NCBI GenBank assembly: GCA_029565415.1
Contig: JAKQOH010000055.1
Location: 1-15,751 of the forward strand
DNA: 15,751 bases
Direction: 5' to 3'
From: Candidatus Rifleibacteriota bacterium
Lineage (GTDB): Bacteria; Riflebacteria; Ozemobacteria; Ozemobacterales; Ozemobacteraceae
The position numbers and the translations under genes were made by a program. Each line of letters opens with the position of its first letter. The first letter of the stretch is position 1. Below, piece after piece: positions 1 through 7,826 of this stretch. The notes beneath the pieces were generated by a model. The model saw nothing but the letters and a program-made list of their open reading frames with translations, searched no databases and was not told where the DNA came from.

Positions 1-412
1 CCACCGAGGCCTCGAGGCTCAGCAGGGCGGGAATCGAGTCGCCGGCCGGGGACGCGTTGCCGACGTTTCCGCCGATCGTGGCGGCGTGGCGGATCTGGAG
101 GGCCCCCACCTGGCCGACGGCCGAAACGAGGGCGGGGAATCGCGCCGCCACGAGCGGGTCGGTGCGGATCTGTTCCATCGTGCAGCCGCTGCCGATGCGG
201 AGTTTTCCATCCGCGAGCGCGATCGCCGAGAGGCGGAGGCCGCCGACATCGACCAGATCCGTGACCACGGGCAGCACCCCGTTGCGGAGCTTCACGACCA
301 GATCCGTGCCGCCGGCCAGGATCGCCGCGTTCGGAAGCGAGGCAAGGAGCGCGCAGGCGGACGGAACATCGGCGGGCCGGTGAAATATAATATTATTCAA
401 AATACTATTCAC
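1..412 (-). CDS. FAD-binding subunit of a molybdenum hydroxylase (partial)
   Basis: This is the N-terminal 137 codons of the medium, FAD-binding subunit of a xanthine dehydrogenase/CO dehydrogenase-type enzyme; the gene continues past the left edge. In this family the subunit takes electrons from the [2Fe-2S] subunit and passes them to NAD or another acceptor. The sequence shows the two FAD pyrophosphate-binding loops of the family: AGGTDL at residues 33-38 and TIGGNVGNASPAGD at residues 112-125. The start is a GTG at 412-410 whose last bases form a GTGA overlap with the stop of the [2Fe-2S] gene, and AAGGGGGG lies just upstream as a ribosome-binding site. The first 11 codons are strikingly A/T-rich compared with the rest. 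The molybdopterin-binding large subunit is not in the window, so the substrate cannot be told (purine, nicotinate, CO and aromatic aldehydes are all possible). Family assignment is firm. Confidence 0.93.
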   Translation of the reverse strand, partial: MNSILNNIIFHRPADVPSACALLASLPNAAILAGGTDLVVKLRNGVLPVVTDLVDVGGLRLSAIALADGKLRIGSGCTMEQIRTDPLVAARFPALVSAVGQVGALQIRHAATIGGNVGNASPAGDSIPALLSLEASV

Positions 413-915
413 GGCCGGCCCCCCTTGGCTCCGTTGCCGGCGGCGCTGCCCGCTTGGCGGACGGCGGCGACGATCTTGCGATACCCGGTGCAGCGGCAGA
501 TGTTGCCCGAGAGGGCTTCCTTGATCTGGTGCTCGGTCGGCTGGGGAACCCGCTTCAGGAGGGAATACGACGAGATCACCATCCCGGGGATGCAGAAGCC
601 GCACTGGACGGCGCCGGCATCGACATAGGACTGCTGGACGATGGTCATCAGCGGATCCTTCTCGAGGCCCTCGAGGGTCTCGACGCGGTCCTCGGGCCGG
701 AGCGAGGCGGCCAGCCGCAGGCAGCTGTTGACGGGCTCTCCGTTCATCAGGACGGTGCAGGCGCCGCACTCGCCTTTCCCGCAGCCTTCCTTGGCCGCGG
801 TGAGCAGGAAGGTTCTGCGCAGCAGCTCCAGCAGCGTCATCGTCGGCGCGACGTCGGTCTCGACGGGGTTGCCGTTGAGCTGGAACCGGATTTTCACGAG
901 GGCGGAGTCGCTCAT
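409..915 (-). CDS. [2Fe-2S] subunit of a molybdenum hydroxylase
   Basis: This 168-residue protein is the small iron-sulfur subunit of a xanthine dehydrogenase/CO dehydrogenase-type hydroxylase (CoxS/XdhC/NdhS type). It relays electrons from the molybdenum centre to FAD. Two cluster-binding domains are complete. The plant-ferredoxin-like N-terminal domain has Cys45, Cys50, Cys53 and Cys65 (EGCGKGECGAC core). The helical C-terminal domain has Cys105, Cys108, Cys140 and Cys142 (QCGFC and CRC motifs). Length is normal for the family, about 150-170. The ATG at 915-913 overlaps the stop of the upstream GGDEF-like gene as ATGA, and AGGAGA lies about seven bases upstream, inside that gene's last codons. 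The stop overlaps the FAD subunit's GTG. The gene is therefore the middle of a translationally coupled three-gene unit. Which hydroxylase it serves is unknown. Confidence 0.96.
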   Translation of the reverse strand: MSDSALVKIRFQLNGNPVETDVAPTMTLLELLRRTFLLTAAKEGCGKGECGACTVLMNGEPVNSCLRLAASLRPEDRVETLEGLEKDPLMTIVQQSYVDAGAVQCGFCIPGMVISSYSLLKRVPQPTEHQIKEALSGNICRCTGYRKIVAAVRQAGSAAGNGAKGGRP

Positions 916-2141
916 TTCTCTTCTCCTGAATGGATTGAGCCGTAGGCCACGACCGGCCGGCCGCTTTTGACGGCCTCGGCCAGCGCTTCTTCGGCCATTT
1001 CCCGGAGGCCGTCGCCGTGGGTGGCGTCGGACGGGTAGCTCGCCGTTCCGATGGCGAGGCGGGGGTTCAGACGGCGCAGATCGCCGACGCGGGTGGCGAA
1101 GGCCTGTCGGACACGCTCGGTGACGCGCGCCGCGACATCGCTGCCGGTCTCGGTGAGGATGGCGGCAAATTTTCCGGGGCGACTGGAGACGAACGCCTGG
1201 TCGAGCCGCCGCAGGGAGTCGCGCAGGGCGGCGGCGACCGCCTGACGGAGCGCTTCGCGCTGGCCGGCGGGCAGATCGTCGCAGGGGGTGAGGTCGACCA
1301 GCATGAGGGTGAGGTTCTGGTGATACCGCTCGGATCGTTCGACCTCGATCTCGAAGGCCTCCTTGAACCATTCGAACCGCTGGAGGCCGGTCTGGTGATC
1401 GTGAGCGCGGCCTTCGGTGGCCCGGATCGAGCTCTGCCAGCGGGCAAGCGCCCCTTCGAGGAACATGCCGGCCGTCTCGGCATCGAGCCGCTTCGAGAAC
1501 CGGGGACCGGAGGGTTTCGGCATCGATACCAGGAGGGCAGACGGTTTTCCATCCATCATCAGGGGCACGAGTTCGATGGTCAGAACCGTGACGGCAGAAG
1601 CGTGCCGGGCATGCCGGGGCGCCGTTTCCCACCGGAAGATCACCTCGTCGCCGAGGCCGGCCGGGTGGCGCAGCACCAGCTCCCCGTTCTGGACGACGAA
1701 CCGCGCTGCCGTCAGCTGCGCCGGAAGCGCGCCACACGTGGCGAGCTGGGCGAACGCCCCACTCTCGTCGAGCGTGTAGAGGGCCATTGCGGCTTGATCC
1801 GTGGAGCCAAGCAGGGTCCCGAGGGCGTCCGCGGGAAGCTGCGACTCGTCGGAGCCCGAAATCCGCGTGTTCAGCATCCGGCGGAGCCTGGAAACGCGTT
1901 CCAGATGAGCCGACCGCGATGCCCGGCCGGCTGGGGCGCACCCGCCCGTTCCGCCGCTTCCACAGAGGGATTCGCGGAAGATGAGCAGGGTATTGATGAC
2001 GACGAGGATGAGCAGCAGGCTCGGCAGGCGGATCACGGTATCGAACGGCGCCTGTCCGCGCCAGATGCCGATCAGCAGGATGCCGATCAGGACGAGATTG
2101 ACCGGCAGGGCAAGACCCGGATTCGACGGCGTGCGCTTCAC
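912..2141 (-). CDS. two-TM membrane protein with degenerate GGDEF-like domain
   Basis: This predicted 409-residue protein has two hydrophobic segments at residues 10-27 and 39-55. A middle region of about 108-250 may be GAF-like. The C-terminal domain (about 248-400) is organised like GGDEF diguanylate cyclases: it opens with DHQTGLQRFEWF (compare D.LTGL.NR..F), carries an acidic ER..RY helix, and ends with a LAIGTASYPSDA strand (compare iG.a.yp.da). At the place of the catalytic GGDEF loop it has SSRPGKF (residues 319-325), so cyclase activity is unlikely; a sensor or scaffold role is inferred. I chose the GTG at 2141-2139 because AAAGGGAGAG precedes it and the predicted transcript begins near 2206. 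An in-frame GTG at 2207 would lie at the very transcript start without a ribosome-binding site. The gene overlaps the [2Fe-2S] subunit by ATGA, so it may sense or localise something for that enzyme. Confidence 0.75.
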   Translation of the reverse strand: MKRTPSNPGLALPVNLVLIGILLIGIWRGQAPFDTVIRLPSLLLILVVINTLLIFRESLCGSGGTGGCAPAGRASRSAHLERVSRLRRMLNTRISGSDESQLPADALGTLLGSTDQAAMALYTLDESGAFAQLATCGALPAQLTAARFVVQNGELVLRHPAGLGDEVIFRWETAPRHARHASAVTVLTIELVPLMMDGKPSALLVSMPKPSGPRFSKRLDAETAGMFLEGALARWQSSIRATEGRAHDHQTGLQRFEWFKEAFEIEVERSERYHQNLTLMLVDLTPCDDLPAGQREALRQAVAAALRDSLRRLDQAFVSSRPGKFAAILTETGSDVAARVTERVRQAFATRVGDLRRLNPRLAIGTASYPSDATHGDGLREMAEEALAEAVKSGRPVVAYGSIHSGEEK

Positions 2142-2171
2142 GACTCTCCCTTTCCGCGGGTTTCCGCCGTC

Positions 2172-2201
2172 TTGACGGGCCCGCGAGGCTTGGCGTATGC
2201 T
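2172..2201 (+). promoter_or_regulatory. sigma-70-like promoter of mfd
   Basis: TTGACG at 2172-2177 and TATGCT at 2196-2201 are separated by 18 bases and lie about 43 bases before the mfd ATG. The expected transcript start is near 2208, about two bases from the predicted start of the divergent operon. The match to consensus is good at both hexamers. Confidence 0.5.
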
Positions 2202-2212
2202 CTGCACCGGGT

Positions 2213-2241
2213 ATTATACACACCCATCCGGACCGGTGCAA
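2213..2241 (-). promoter_or_regulatory. sigma-70-like promoter of the GGDEF-like/hydroxylase operon
   Basis: On the minus strand a perfect TATAAT occupies 2218-2213, and a weak -35 (TTGCAC) sits 17 bases upstream at 2241-2236. The expected start of transcription is near 2206, giving a leader of about 65 bases to the GTG at 2141. It faces away from, and shares DNA with, the mfd promoter. The -10 is convincing; the -35 only keeps TTG. Confidence 0.5.
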
Positions 2242-2243
2242 AC

Positions 2244-5200
2244 ATGGCAACGATCTCTGAACCGGTGAAAACCGGCGAAGGGCGGCCGGTACTCACGCTG
2301 TTTTCGGCGCTCGAGACATCGCCCGAGGGGCCCTTCACCGGTTTGTCCGGCATGCTGGCCCCGATGCTTCTCGCCTGGCTGGCGCATCAGCCGCGGGTGA
2401 CCCTCGTGCTCACCGCCTCGGCCGAGCGCGCCTCCCGCCTCATCGAGGAGACGCGCACCTGGCTCGGACCGCGCTCGAAGCGGGTCGCGCTGTTCCTGCC
2501 CGACCGTGCCTCGGTCTACGACCAGACGGCCGCCGACGCCGAGGTAGCCCGTCAGCGGCTGGCCGCCTTCGCGATGGAAGCGGCGGGCGGCGGCGTGGTG
2601 ATCGCCCCGGTCTGCGCGGCCGCCGAGCGGTTCATGAGCCCCCGCGCCTGGCGGGACGCGATGATCCGGCTCGCTCCGGGCGACGTCGTGCGGCCAGGCG
2701 AGCTGGCGACGCGGCTGACGGCGCTCGGCTACGAGCGGTCGAATCTGGCCGAGGAGCCGGGCCAGTTCGCGGTGCGCGGCGGCCTCGTCGACGTCTTCTC
2801 ACCCCACGCGGAGCTGCCGGTGCGGCTCGACTTTTTCGGCGACGAACTCGAGACGGTAAAGAGCTTCTCGCCCGAGACCCAACGCACGCTCGAAAAGCTC
2901 GACCACGCGGTACTGGCCCCGGCTCTCGAACACCCGCTCGACGAGGACGCGCGCCGGTCGGCGGTGCATGCGGTCGAAGCCGCGATCGCCGGCATGGACG
3001 CCACCCGGGCCGAGCTGCTGCAACGGCGGCTCGAGCGGTTCAACGGCCGCCCCGACAGCCGCGACATCCGGGAACTGATGCCGTTCTTCGCCCCCGGCCG
3101 CGCCTACCTGTGGGACGCCTGGCCCGCCGCGCGCATCCTGCTCGAAGACCCCGACCAGGTGCGGGACGAGCTCGACACCTTCCTTTCGGACCAGCACCTC
3201 CGGTTCGCCGCGGCACGCGAGCTGACCCCCCTGCTGCCGCCCGATGCCTACTACCACCCGGCCGAAACCGCTCTCGCAGCCCTCGGCGGCCGGAACGCGG
3301 CGGCGTTCAGCCGGTTCCGCCACCCCGACCCCGCCGGCCTCGCCTTCGATGTCGAGGTGCTGCCCCCCGCCGCCGACCCGACCCGCGAGTCGCTGCTGAA
3401 AGAGGTTCAGCGGCTCGTGCGAGAGAACTGGGCCGTGGCGATCGTCATCGCCGATTCGGAGCGGTATCACAACCTGCGCGGCCTGCTGGGCGAGCGCGGC
3501 GTGCCGCTCATCAACCCGCGCTTCCCCTGGCAGCTTGCCTGGGGCAAGGTCGTCCTGCTCGAAGGCGCCGGGCGGCGCGGTTTCCTGGCCCGCTCCACTC
3601 GTGTCGTCGTCATGGGCGAGGACGACATCTACCCGACCCACGCGAAGCCGTCGGTCAAACGCCACGCGACGGCCGACAAGGCCCAGGCGTTCATCTCCCA
3701 GCTCGTGCCGGGCGATCTGGTCGTCCACGCCGAGCACGGCATCGCCGAGTATCGCGGCACCCAGACGATGACGGCGGCCGGCACCACGCGCGAATACCTG
3801 CTGCTCCAGTATGCCGGCTCGGACCGGCTGTACGTGCCGACCGACCAGGTCCACAAGGTGCAGAAATACATCGGCATGGAGGGGGCGCGCCCGTCTGTCC
3901 ACAGCCTGAACTCGAAGGTGTGGGAGGGGCAGAAGCGCCGCGTCCAGAAAAACGTCGAGCTGATCGCGAAGGAACTGCTCGAGCTGTATGCGAAACGCCA
4001 TTCCGGGCCGGGCTTCGCGTTCCCGTCCGACGGCGATCTGCAGCAGCAGATGGAGGAGCGGTTCCCGCACACCGAAACCCCCGACCAGGCGAAGGCGATC
4101 GTCGCGGTGAAAGCAGACATGGAGACGGACACGCCGATGGACCGCCTCATCTGCGGCGACGTCGGGTACGGCAAGACCGAGGTCGCGATGCGGGCCGCGT
4201 TCAAGGCCGTCTGCGCCGGGAAGCAGGTCGCGGTGCTCGCCCCCACCACCCTGCTCGCGTTCCAGCACCACCAGACGTTCATGAACCGGTTCGAGGGGTT
4301 CCCGGTCTCGGTCGACCTCGTCTGCCGCCTCCGCAAGCCCGCGGACCAGAAGGAGACGCTGAAGAAAGCGACGGCCGGCCGGCTCGACGTGCTGATCGGC
4401 ACGCACCGCATCCTCTCGTCGGACGTGCGGTTCAAGGATCTGGGCCTGCTGATCGTCGACGAGGAGCAGCGGTTCGGGGTCAAGCACAAGGAAAAGCTCA
4501 AGCAGTACAAGTCGAACATCGACGTGTTGACCCTCGCCGCGACGCCGATTCCGCGCACGCTCCAGATGGCCCTGTCGGGCATCCGGCAGATCAGCGTCAT
4601 CGACACCCCGCCCGAGCAGCGGCGGCCGGTCCAGACGTATGTCGCCCCGTTCGACCCGGGCTGGGCGAAGCGCGCCATCATCGAGGAGCTGAAGCGGGGC
4701 GGCCAGGTATTCTACGTCTACAACCGGGTCGAGACGATCGACCGGAAAGCCGCGTTCCTGCGCGATCTCGTCCCCGAAGCACGGGTCGCCGTCGCGCACG
4801 GCCAGATGGCCGAGGACGAGGTCGAACGGACGATGCTCGCCTTCATCCGGGGCGAGTTCGACGTGCTGCTCGCCTCGACGATCGTCGAGTCGGGCCTCGA
4901 CATCCCGAACGCGAACACGCTGATCGTCGACGAGGCCGAGCGGCTGGGCCTGTCCCAGATGTACCAGCTCCGGGGCCGGGTCGGCCGGTCGAGCCGCCAG
5001 GCCTTCGCCTTCTTCTTCTACTCGAAGGGGAAGCGGCTGACCCAGGAGGCATCGGAGCGGCTGGCCACGATCGAGGAGCACACGGCGCTCGGCTCGGGGT
5101 TCCGGATCGCGATGCGGGATTTGCAGATCCGGGGCGCTGGCAACGTGCTCGGTGAGGAGCAGAGCGGCCACATCGCCGCCGTCGGCTTCGCGCTGTATAT

Positions 5201-5888
5201 CGAGCTGCTCGAGGAAGCCGTCCAGCGGCTGCGGGGCGGCACGACGGTCCGGCCGCCGGAGGTCTCGATCGAGATCCCCGTCTCGGCGCTATTCCCATCG
5301 ATATATATTCCAGACGAGGAAACGCGCATCGAGATGTATGCGCGGCTTGCACGCTGCGTCGACCTGTCGGTGCTCGATCTGCTGCGCGAGGAGGTCACGG
5401 ACCGGTTCGGCACGCTGCCCGTCGAGGGCGAGCGGCTGTTCGCCGTGACCCGGCTGCGCCTCCTGGCCGGCATCGCGGGGGTGCGCAAGGTGTCGCGCGT
5501 GTTGAACCGGCTGCGGTTCGAGTTCGATGCCGGGAAGCGACCCGACATGCAGGTGCTGTTGAACGCGCGCGGGGCCTTCTTCCGGCGGCTCGCCCTCAAC
5601 CCGGCAGATCCCCAGGCCGTGCTTCTCCAGCTCACGGGCGAGGAGAGCGAAGAGCAGATGGAGCTGGCCGAGGAGTTCCTTCGCGCCCTCGGAGCCGCCA
5701 GAAACGAAGAGTCCGTCGGCGAGCCGGGCGAGAGAGCGGCCGCCACATCGAATATCATTCCATACAATACCAATGACGATTTCAGCGGAATAACCGTCCT
5801 GGAAAAGCGTATCGAGTTCCCCGTGGCGAAGACCGTCCGGTCGGGCCGGGCGGGGAAACTCCGCGGGGACAAACGTCCGAAATTCTGA
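2244..5888 (+). CDS. mfd: transcription-repair coupling factor Mfd
   Basis: Mfd is the ATP-driven translocase that removes RNA polymerase stalled at DNA lesions and recruits UvrA for nucleotide excision repair. At 1214 residues this copy is slightly longer than the usual 1150 or so. Domains in order: a UvrB-homologous N-terminal region (residues about 20-230, with the GQFAVRGGLVDVFSP stretch); a CarD/RNA-polymerase interaction domain (about 485-550, with VVHAEHGI and RLYVP); the RecG-like helicase core with Walker A GDVGYGKTE (Lys644) and a DEEQ box (739-742); motifs V-VI (STIVESGLDIPNAN, QLRGRVGRS); and the C-terminal TRCF domain. The last 50 or so residues form an extra tail holding an A/T-rich patch and ending in a basic KRPKF. 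The ATG at 2244 is chosen because it fits the Mfd N-terminus and follows a good promoter; the frame stays open far upstream without meaning. No clear Shine-Dalgarno is seen. The DUF1232-like gene follows directly. Confidence 0.98.
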   Translation: MATISEPVKTGEGRPVLTLFSALETSPEGPFTGLSGMLAPMLLAWLAHQPRVTLVLTASAERASRLIEETRTWLGPRSKRVALFLPDRASVYDQTAADAEVARQRLAAFAMEAAGGGVVIAPVCAAAERFMSPRAWRDAMIRLAPGDVVRPGELATRLTALGYERSNLAEEPGQFAVRGGLVDVFSPHAELPVRLDFFGDELETVKSFSPETQRTLEKLDHAVLAPALEHPLDEDARRSAVHAVEAAIAGMDATRAELLQRRLERFNGRPDSRDIRELMPFFAPGRAYLWDAWPAARILLEDPDQVRDELDTFLSDQHLRFAAARELTPLLPPDAYYHPAETALAALGGRNAAAFSRFRHPDPAGLAFDVEVLPPAADPTRESLLKEVQRLVRENWAVAIVIADSERYHNLRGLLGERGVPLINPRFPWQLAWGKVVLLEGAGRRGFLARSTRVVVMGEDDIYPTHAKPSVKRHATADKAQAFISQLVPGDLVVHAEHGIAEYRGTQTMTAAGTTREYLLLQYAGSDRLYVPTDQVHKVQKYIGMEGARPSVHSLNSKVWEGQKRRVQKNVELIAKELLELYAKRHSGPGFAFPSDGDLQQQMEERFPHTETPDQAKAIVAVKADMETDTPMDRLICGDVGYGKTEVAMRAAFKAVCAGKQVAVLAPTTLLAFQHHQTFMNRFEGFPVSVDLVCRLRKPADQKETLKKATAGRLDVLIGTHRILSSDVRFKDLGLLIVDEEQRFGVKHKEKLKQYKSNIDVLTLAATPIPRTLQMALSGIRQISVIDTPPEQRRPVQTYVAPFDPGWAKRAIIEELKRGGQVFYVYNRVETIDRKAAFLRDLVPEARVAVAHGQMAEDEVERTMLAFIRGEFDVLLASTIVESGLDIPNANTLIVDEAERLGLSQMYQLRGRVGRSSRQAFAFFFYSKGKRLTQEASERLATIEEHTALGSGFRIAMRDLQIRGAGNVLGEEQSGHIAAVGFALYIELLEEAVQRLRGGTTVRPPEVSIEIPVSALFPSIYIPDEETRIEMYARLARCVDLSVLDLLREEVTDRFGTLPVEGERLFAVTRLRLLAGIAGVRKVSRVLNRLRFEFDAGKRPDMQVLLNARGAFFRRLALNPADPQAVLLQLTGEESEEQMELAEEFLRALGAARNEESVGEPGERAAATSNIIPYNTNDDFSGITVLEKRIEFPVAKTVRSGRAGKLRGDKRPKF

Positions 5889-5903
5889 ATGAGAGGCGAG
5901 ATC

Positions 5904-6299
5904 ATGGAAACGACCGAAACGACGATGCCGGCGGCGCTGCCGAAAAAGTGCCGCGACGTGTTCGCACGCCTGGCCGTGCCGCTTCCGGCGGATGGGCTGG
6001 ACGGGCTGAGGGAGGAGATGCGCCTGCATCTGCTGACGGCCCAGCGCCACCTGGGGCCGGTTCCGCTCAACCTTCCGCTCATCGAACGGATGACGGCGGC
6101 GCTGGAAGCCGCGCTGAATGCCTACGAAACGCTTCCCGAGGCGCACCGGGGGCTGGTCGTCGGCGCGGTGCGGTATTTCATCGAGAACGCTGATGCCGCG
6201 AACGATCTCGAGGATCCGCTGGGCTTCGACGACGATCTCGCGGTGATCAACGCGGTCCTGCTCGAGATCGGCCTGTCGCAGCTGGTCGTCGCGCGCTGA
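5904..6299 (+). CDS. small DUF1232-like protein
   Basis: This acidic 131-residue protein starts at the ATG at 5904, five codons into an open frame that begins right after the mfd stop; GAGAGGCGAG lies just upstream as a ribosome-binding site. The C-terminal half (AVRYFIEN..DAANDLEDPLGFDDDLAVINAVL) resembles the core of DUF1232 (YkvA-like) domains, where a helix is followed by a proline/aspartate turn and a DD motif before the next helix. The helix here is less hydrophobic than in the membrane members, so it is probably cytosolic. Function is unknown. It sits 15 bases behind mfd on the same strand and is likely co-transcribed, but nothing else ties it to repair. It converges with the ankyrin gene across an 8-base gap. 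Confidence 0.7.
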   Translation: METTETTMPAALPKKCRDVFARLAVPLPADGLDGLREEMRLHLLTAQRHLGPVPLNLPLIERMTAALEAALNAYETLPEAHRGLVVGAVRYFIENADAANDLEDPLGFDDDLAVINAVLLEIGLSQLVVAR

Positions 6300-6311
6300 G
6301 CGGTCGCTCAG
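6296..6311. terminator. inverted repeat at a convergent gene junction
   Basis: CTGAGCG and CGCTCAG form a perfect 7-base inverted repeat around a GT centre. It spans the stop codons of both converging genes (TGA at 6297-6299 plus and 6310-6308 minus). An overlapping alternative stem pairs CGGTC (6301-6305) with GACCG (6311-6315). No T-tract follows on either side, so bidirectional termination is only a suggestion. Confidence 0.3.
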
Positions 6312-7690
6312 ACCGTCCGGTGCTGGGTGGTGTGACGGGGTTTGGGCGCGTGTGACCGTCCGCCGGTCTCGGCCCACCAGCAGATGAACGAGAAGCCGTA
6401 CAGGATGATGAACCCGGCCCAGAAGGGGAAAAAGGTATCCCAGAACACCTGATCGAAGGTCAGGCGCTGGACGAAGAAGATCTCGATGACGGCGAGCTGG
6501 ATCACCCGCATGCGCACGTTGTCGCGCAGATGCTGCGGGTAATGATGGAGCGGCACCGAGCCCGTGTCGGTCTCGACCAGCAGCGAGGCGGCGACGAACA
6601 CGATCAGCGTGTTCACGCCCGTCTGGACCAGCAGCATCACCGAGTCGGCCTGGCCGCTTCCCGAGAAGGAGATCAGGCCCGGAATGATCTTCTGGTGGAA
6701 GGCCATCCAGATGATGAACACCTGGATCGGAAACACGATGTACCAGAGAAGCGAATCGAGGATGTCGAAGATCAGCCAGCCGTTGGGTTTGGGCGAGCCG
6801 AGAACGAAGGCATTGAACATGCCGCGGCGCGGATCCATCACATCCGCCACGACGTCCTTCACCTTCATGATGATGCTGGAGCGGATCGGCTTGGGCGTGG
6901 AGGCTGCGGCCTTCTGACCTTCGCCGGCCGGCGCGCTGATCTCGACCGCCGGCATGACGGTCGTGGAGCGGACTTCGCCGTCGGGTGCCGGCGTGGCGCC
7001 GGGCTGTTCGGGGGATTTCAGCTCGAGGCCGGCGAAATGCTCGAGAAACCTGCGTTTGCCGGCACGCACCGCAAGCTCGAGGAAGTTGTTGCCCCGCTTG
7101 TCCTCTTCCTTGGGGTTCGCGCCAAAGCCGAGGCACAGCTCGGCCACCTCGATGTCGCCGTCCCGCGCGGCCATGTGGAGGGGGGTCTCGCCGGCCAGGC
7201 TGCGGGCGTTCACATCCGCCTTTCCTTCGAGGAGCAGCTTCATCACGGCCTGATTGCCGTCCCGCGCCGCGAGGTGCAACGGCGTCTCGCCGCTGTCATT
7301 CCGGGCCTCACGGTTCGCCCCGGCGTCGAGGAGCAGCTTCACGATCTCGACGAACCCGTTGCGGACGGCCAGGTGCAGGGCCGTCTCATGTTTTTTGGAA
7401 ATCCCCTCGATGTTCGCCTTCACATCGATGAATCGGGCGACGATCTCGGCATGGCCGTGGGCACACGCCTCGTGGATCGGCGTCCAGCCGAACTCGTCGG
7501 GCAGATCGGGCTGGGCACCGAGCCTCATCAGCTCGTCCACGATCTCGAGGGAGCCGACGCCGGCCGCGAAGTGCAGCAGCGTCTCGTCCTGGTAATTACG
7601 AAGCAGCGCGGATTCAGGCTCCTGGGACAGGAACAGGCGCACCGCCTCGACGTCACACCGCTCGATCGCCTGGGTCAGTTTCGTCCACAT
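6308..7690 (-). CDS. ankyrin-repeat protein with C-terminal membrane domain
   Basis: This 460-residue protein has no signal peptide. Residues about 1-35 look like a capping repeat. Ankyrin repeats follow at about 36-67, 68-100, 101-132, 133-165 and 166-198, with a final degenerate one at about 199-223; the TPLHLAARDG and VEIVKLLLDAGA signatures are clear. A low-complexity Pro/Ala/Glu linker (about 225-270) leads to a hydrophobic region with segments near 305-334, 349-372, 395-410 and 418-440. That gives about four membrane passes and a basic, His-rich tail (SHAPKPRHTTQHRTV). Ankyrin repeats mediate protein-protein contacts, so the likely topology is a cytosolic binding platform tethered to the inner membrane; the partner is unknown and I do not recognise the membrane domain. 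The ATG at 7690 is preceded by GGGAGA at a seven-base distance. It has its own promoter and a long leader, and it lies behind the histidine kinase gene on the same strand. Confidence 0.92.
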   Translation of the reverse strand: MWTKLTQAIERCDVEAVRLFLSQEPESALLRNYQDETLLHFAAGVGSLEIVDELMRLGAQPDLPDEFGWTPIHEACAHGHAEIVARFIDVKANIEGISKKHETALHLAVRNGFVEIVKLLLDAGANREARNDSGETPLHLAARDGNQAVMKLLLEGKADVNARSLAGETPLHMAARDGDIEVAELCLGFGANPKEEDKRGNNFLELAVRAGKRRFLEHFAGLELKSPEQPGATPAPDGEVRSTTVMPAVEISAPAGEGQKAAASTPKPIRSSIIMKVKDVVADVMDPRRGMFNAFVLGSPKPNGWLIFDILDSLLWYIVFPIQVFIIWMAFHQKIIPGLISFSGSGQADSVMLLVQTGVNTLIVFVAASLLVETDTGSVPLHHYPQHLRDNVRMRVIQLAVIEIFFVQRLTFDQVFWDTFFPFWAGFIILYGFSFICWWAETGGRSHAPKPRHTTQHRTV

Positions 7691-7820
7691 ACGGTTCTCC
7701 CGGTCGCTCCCCGCGCGCCACGCAGCAGCCGACGGACCAGTCGGCCCCGTCACACGGCGCTTCGAGGGGCAAAAGACTCTTCTCACGGTTCCGGGCTGTC
7801 GGCTCCGGAATCCTCTCTCT
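7691..7820 (-). promoter_or_regulatory. structured 5' leader of the ankyrin gene
   Basis: The predicted transcript has about 130 untranslated bases. Reading the minus strand, hairpin 1 pairs TTCCGG (7810-7805) with CCGGAA (7794-7789), and hairpin 2 pairs GCCGAC (7745-7740) with GTCGGC (7733-7728) around a 6-base loop. The loop of hairpin 1 also contains GCCGAC, so it could pair with the 3' arm of hairpin 2 instead. I recognise no known riboswitch class. Confidence 0.3.
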
Positions 7821-7826
7821 CCATCC

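Noticed and set aside
912..2141. Active diguanylate cyclase
   Set aside because: The GGDEF catalytic loop is replaced by SSRPGKF, so c-di-GMP synthesis is not expected.
2142..2207. Earlier GTG start at 2207 for the GGDEF-like gene
   Set aside because: It coincides with the predicted transcript start, has no ribosome-binding site, and adds a non-hydrophobic Arg-rich stretch; the GTG at 2141 has a good Shine-Dalgarno.
1017..2243. Upstream in-frame extension of mfd
   Set aside because: The frame is open by chance through the antisense of the GGDEF-like gene; family length, a promoter at 2172-2201 and the Mfd N-terminal sequence support the ATG at 2244.
2799..5171. Very long open frame antisense to mfd
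   Set aside because: It is an artefact of strong GC bias at third codon positions; its translation is low-complexity Arg/Leu/Asp/Val-rich with no family features, while mfd on the plus strand is unmistakable.
5289..7136. Long minus-strand open frame spanning the end of mfd, the DUF1232-like gene and part of the ankyrin gene
   Set aside because: It crosses three well-supported genes in a non-coding frame and shows no domain.
6308..7690. Ankyrin protein as a secreted host-directed effector
   Set aside because: There is no signal peptide or secretion context, and the C-terminal membrane segments argue for an inner-membrane protein.
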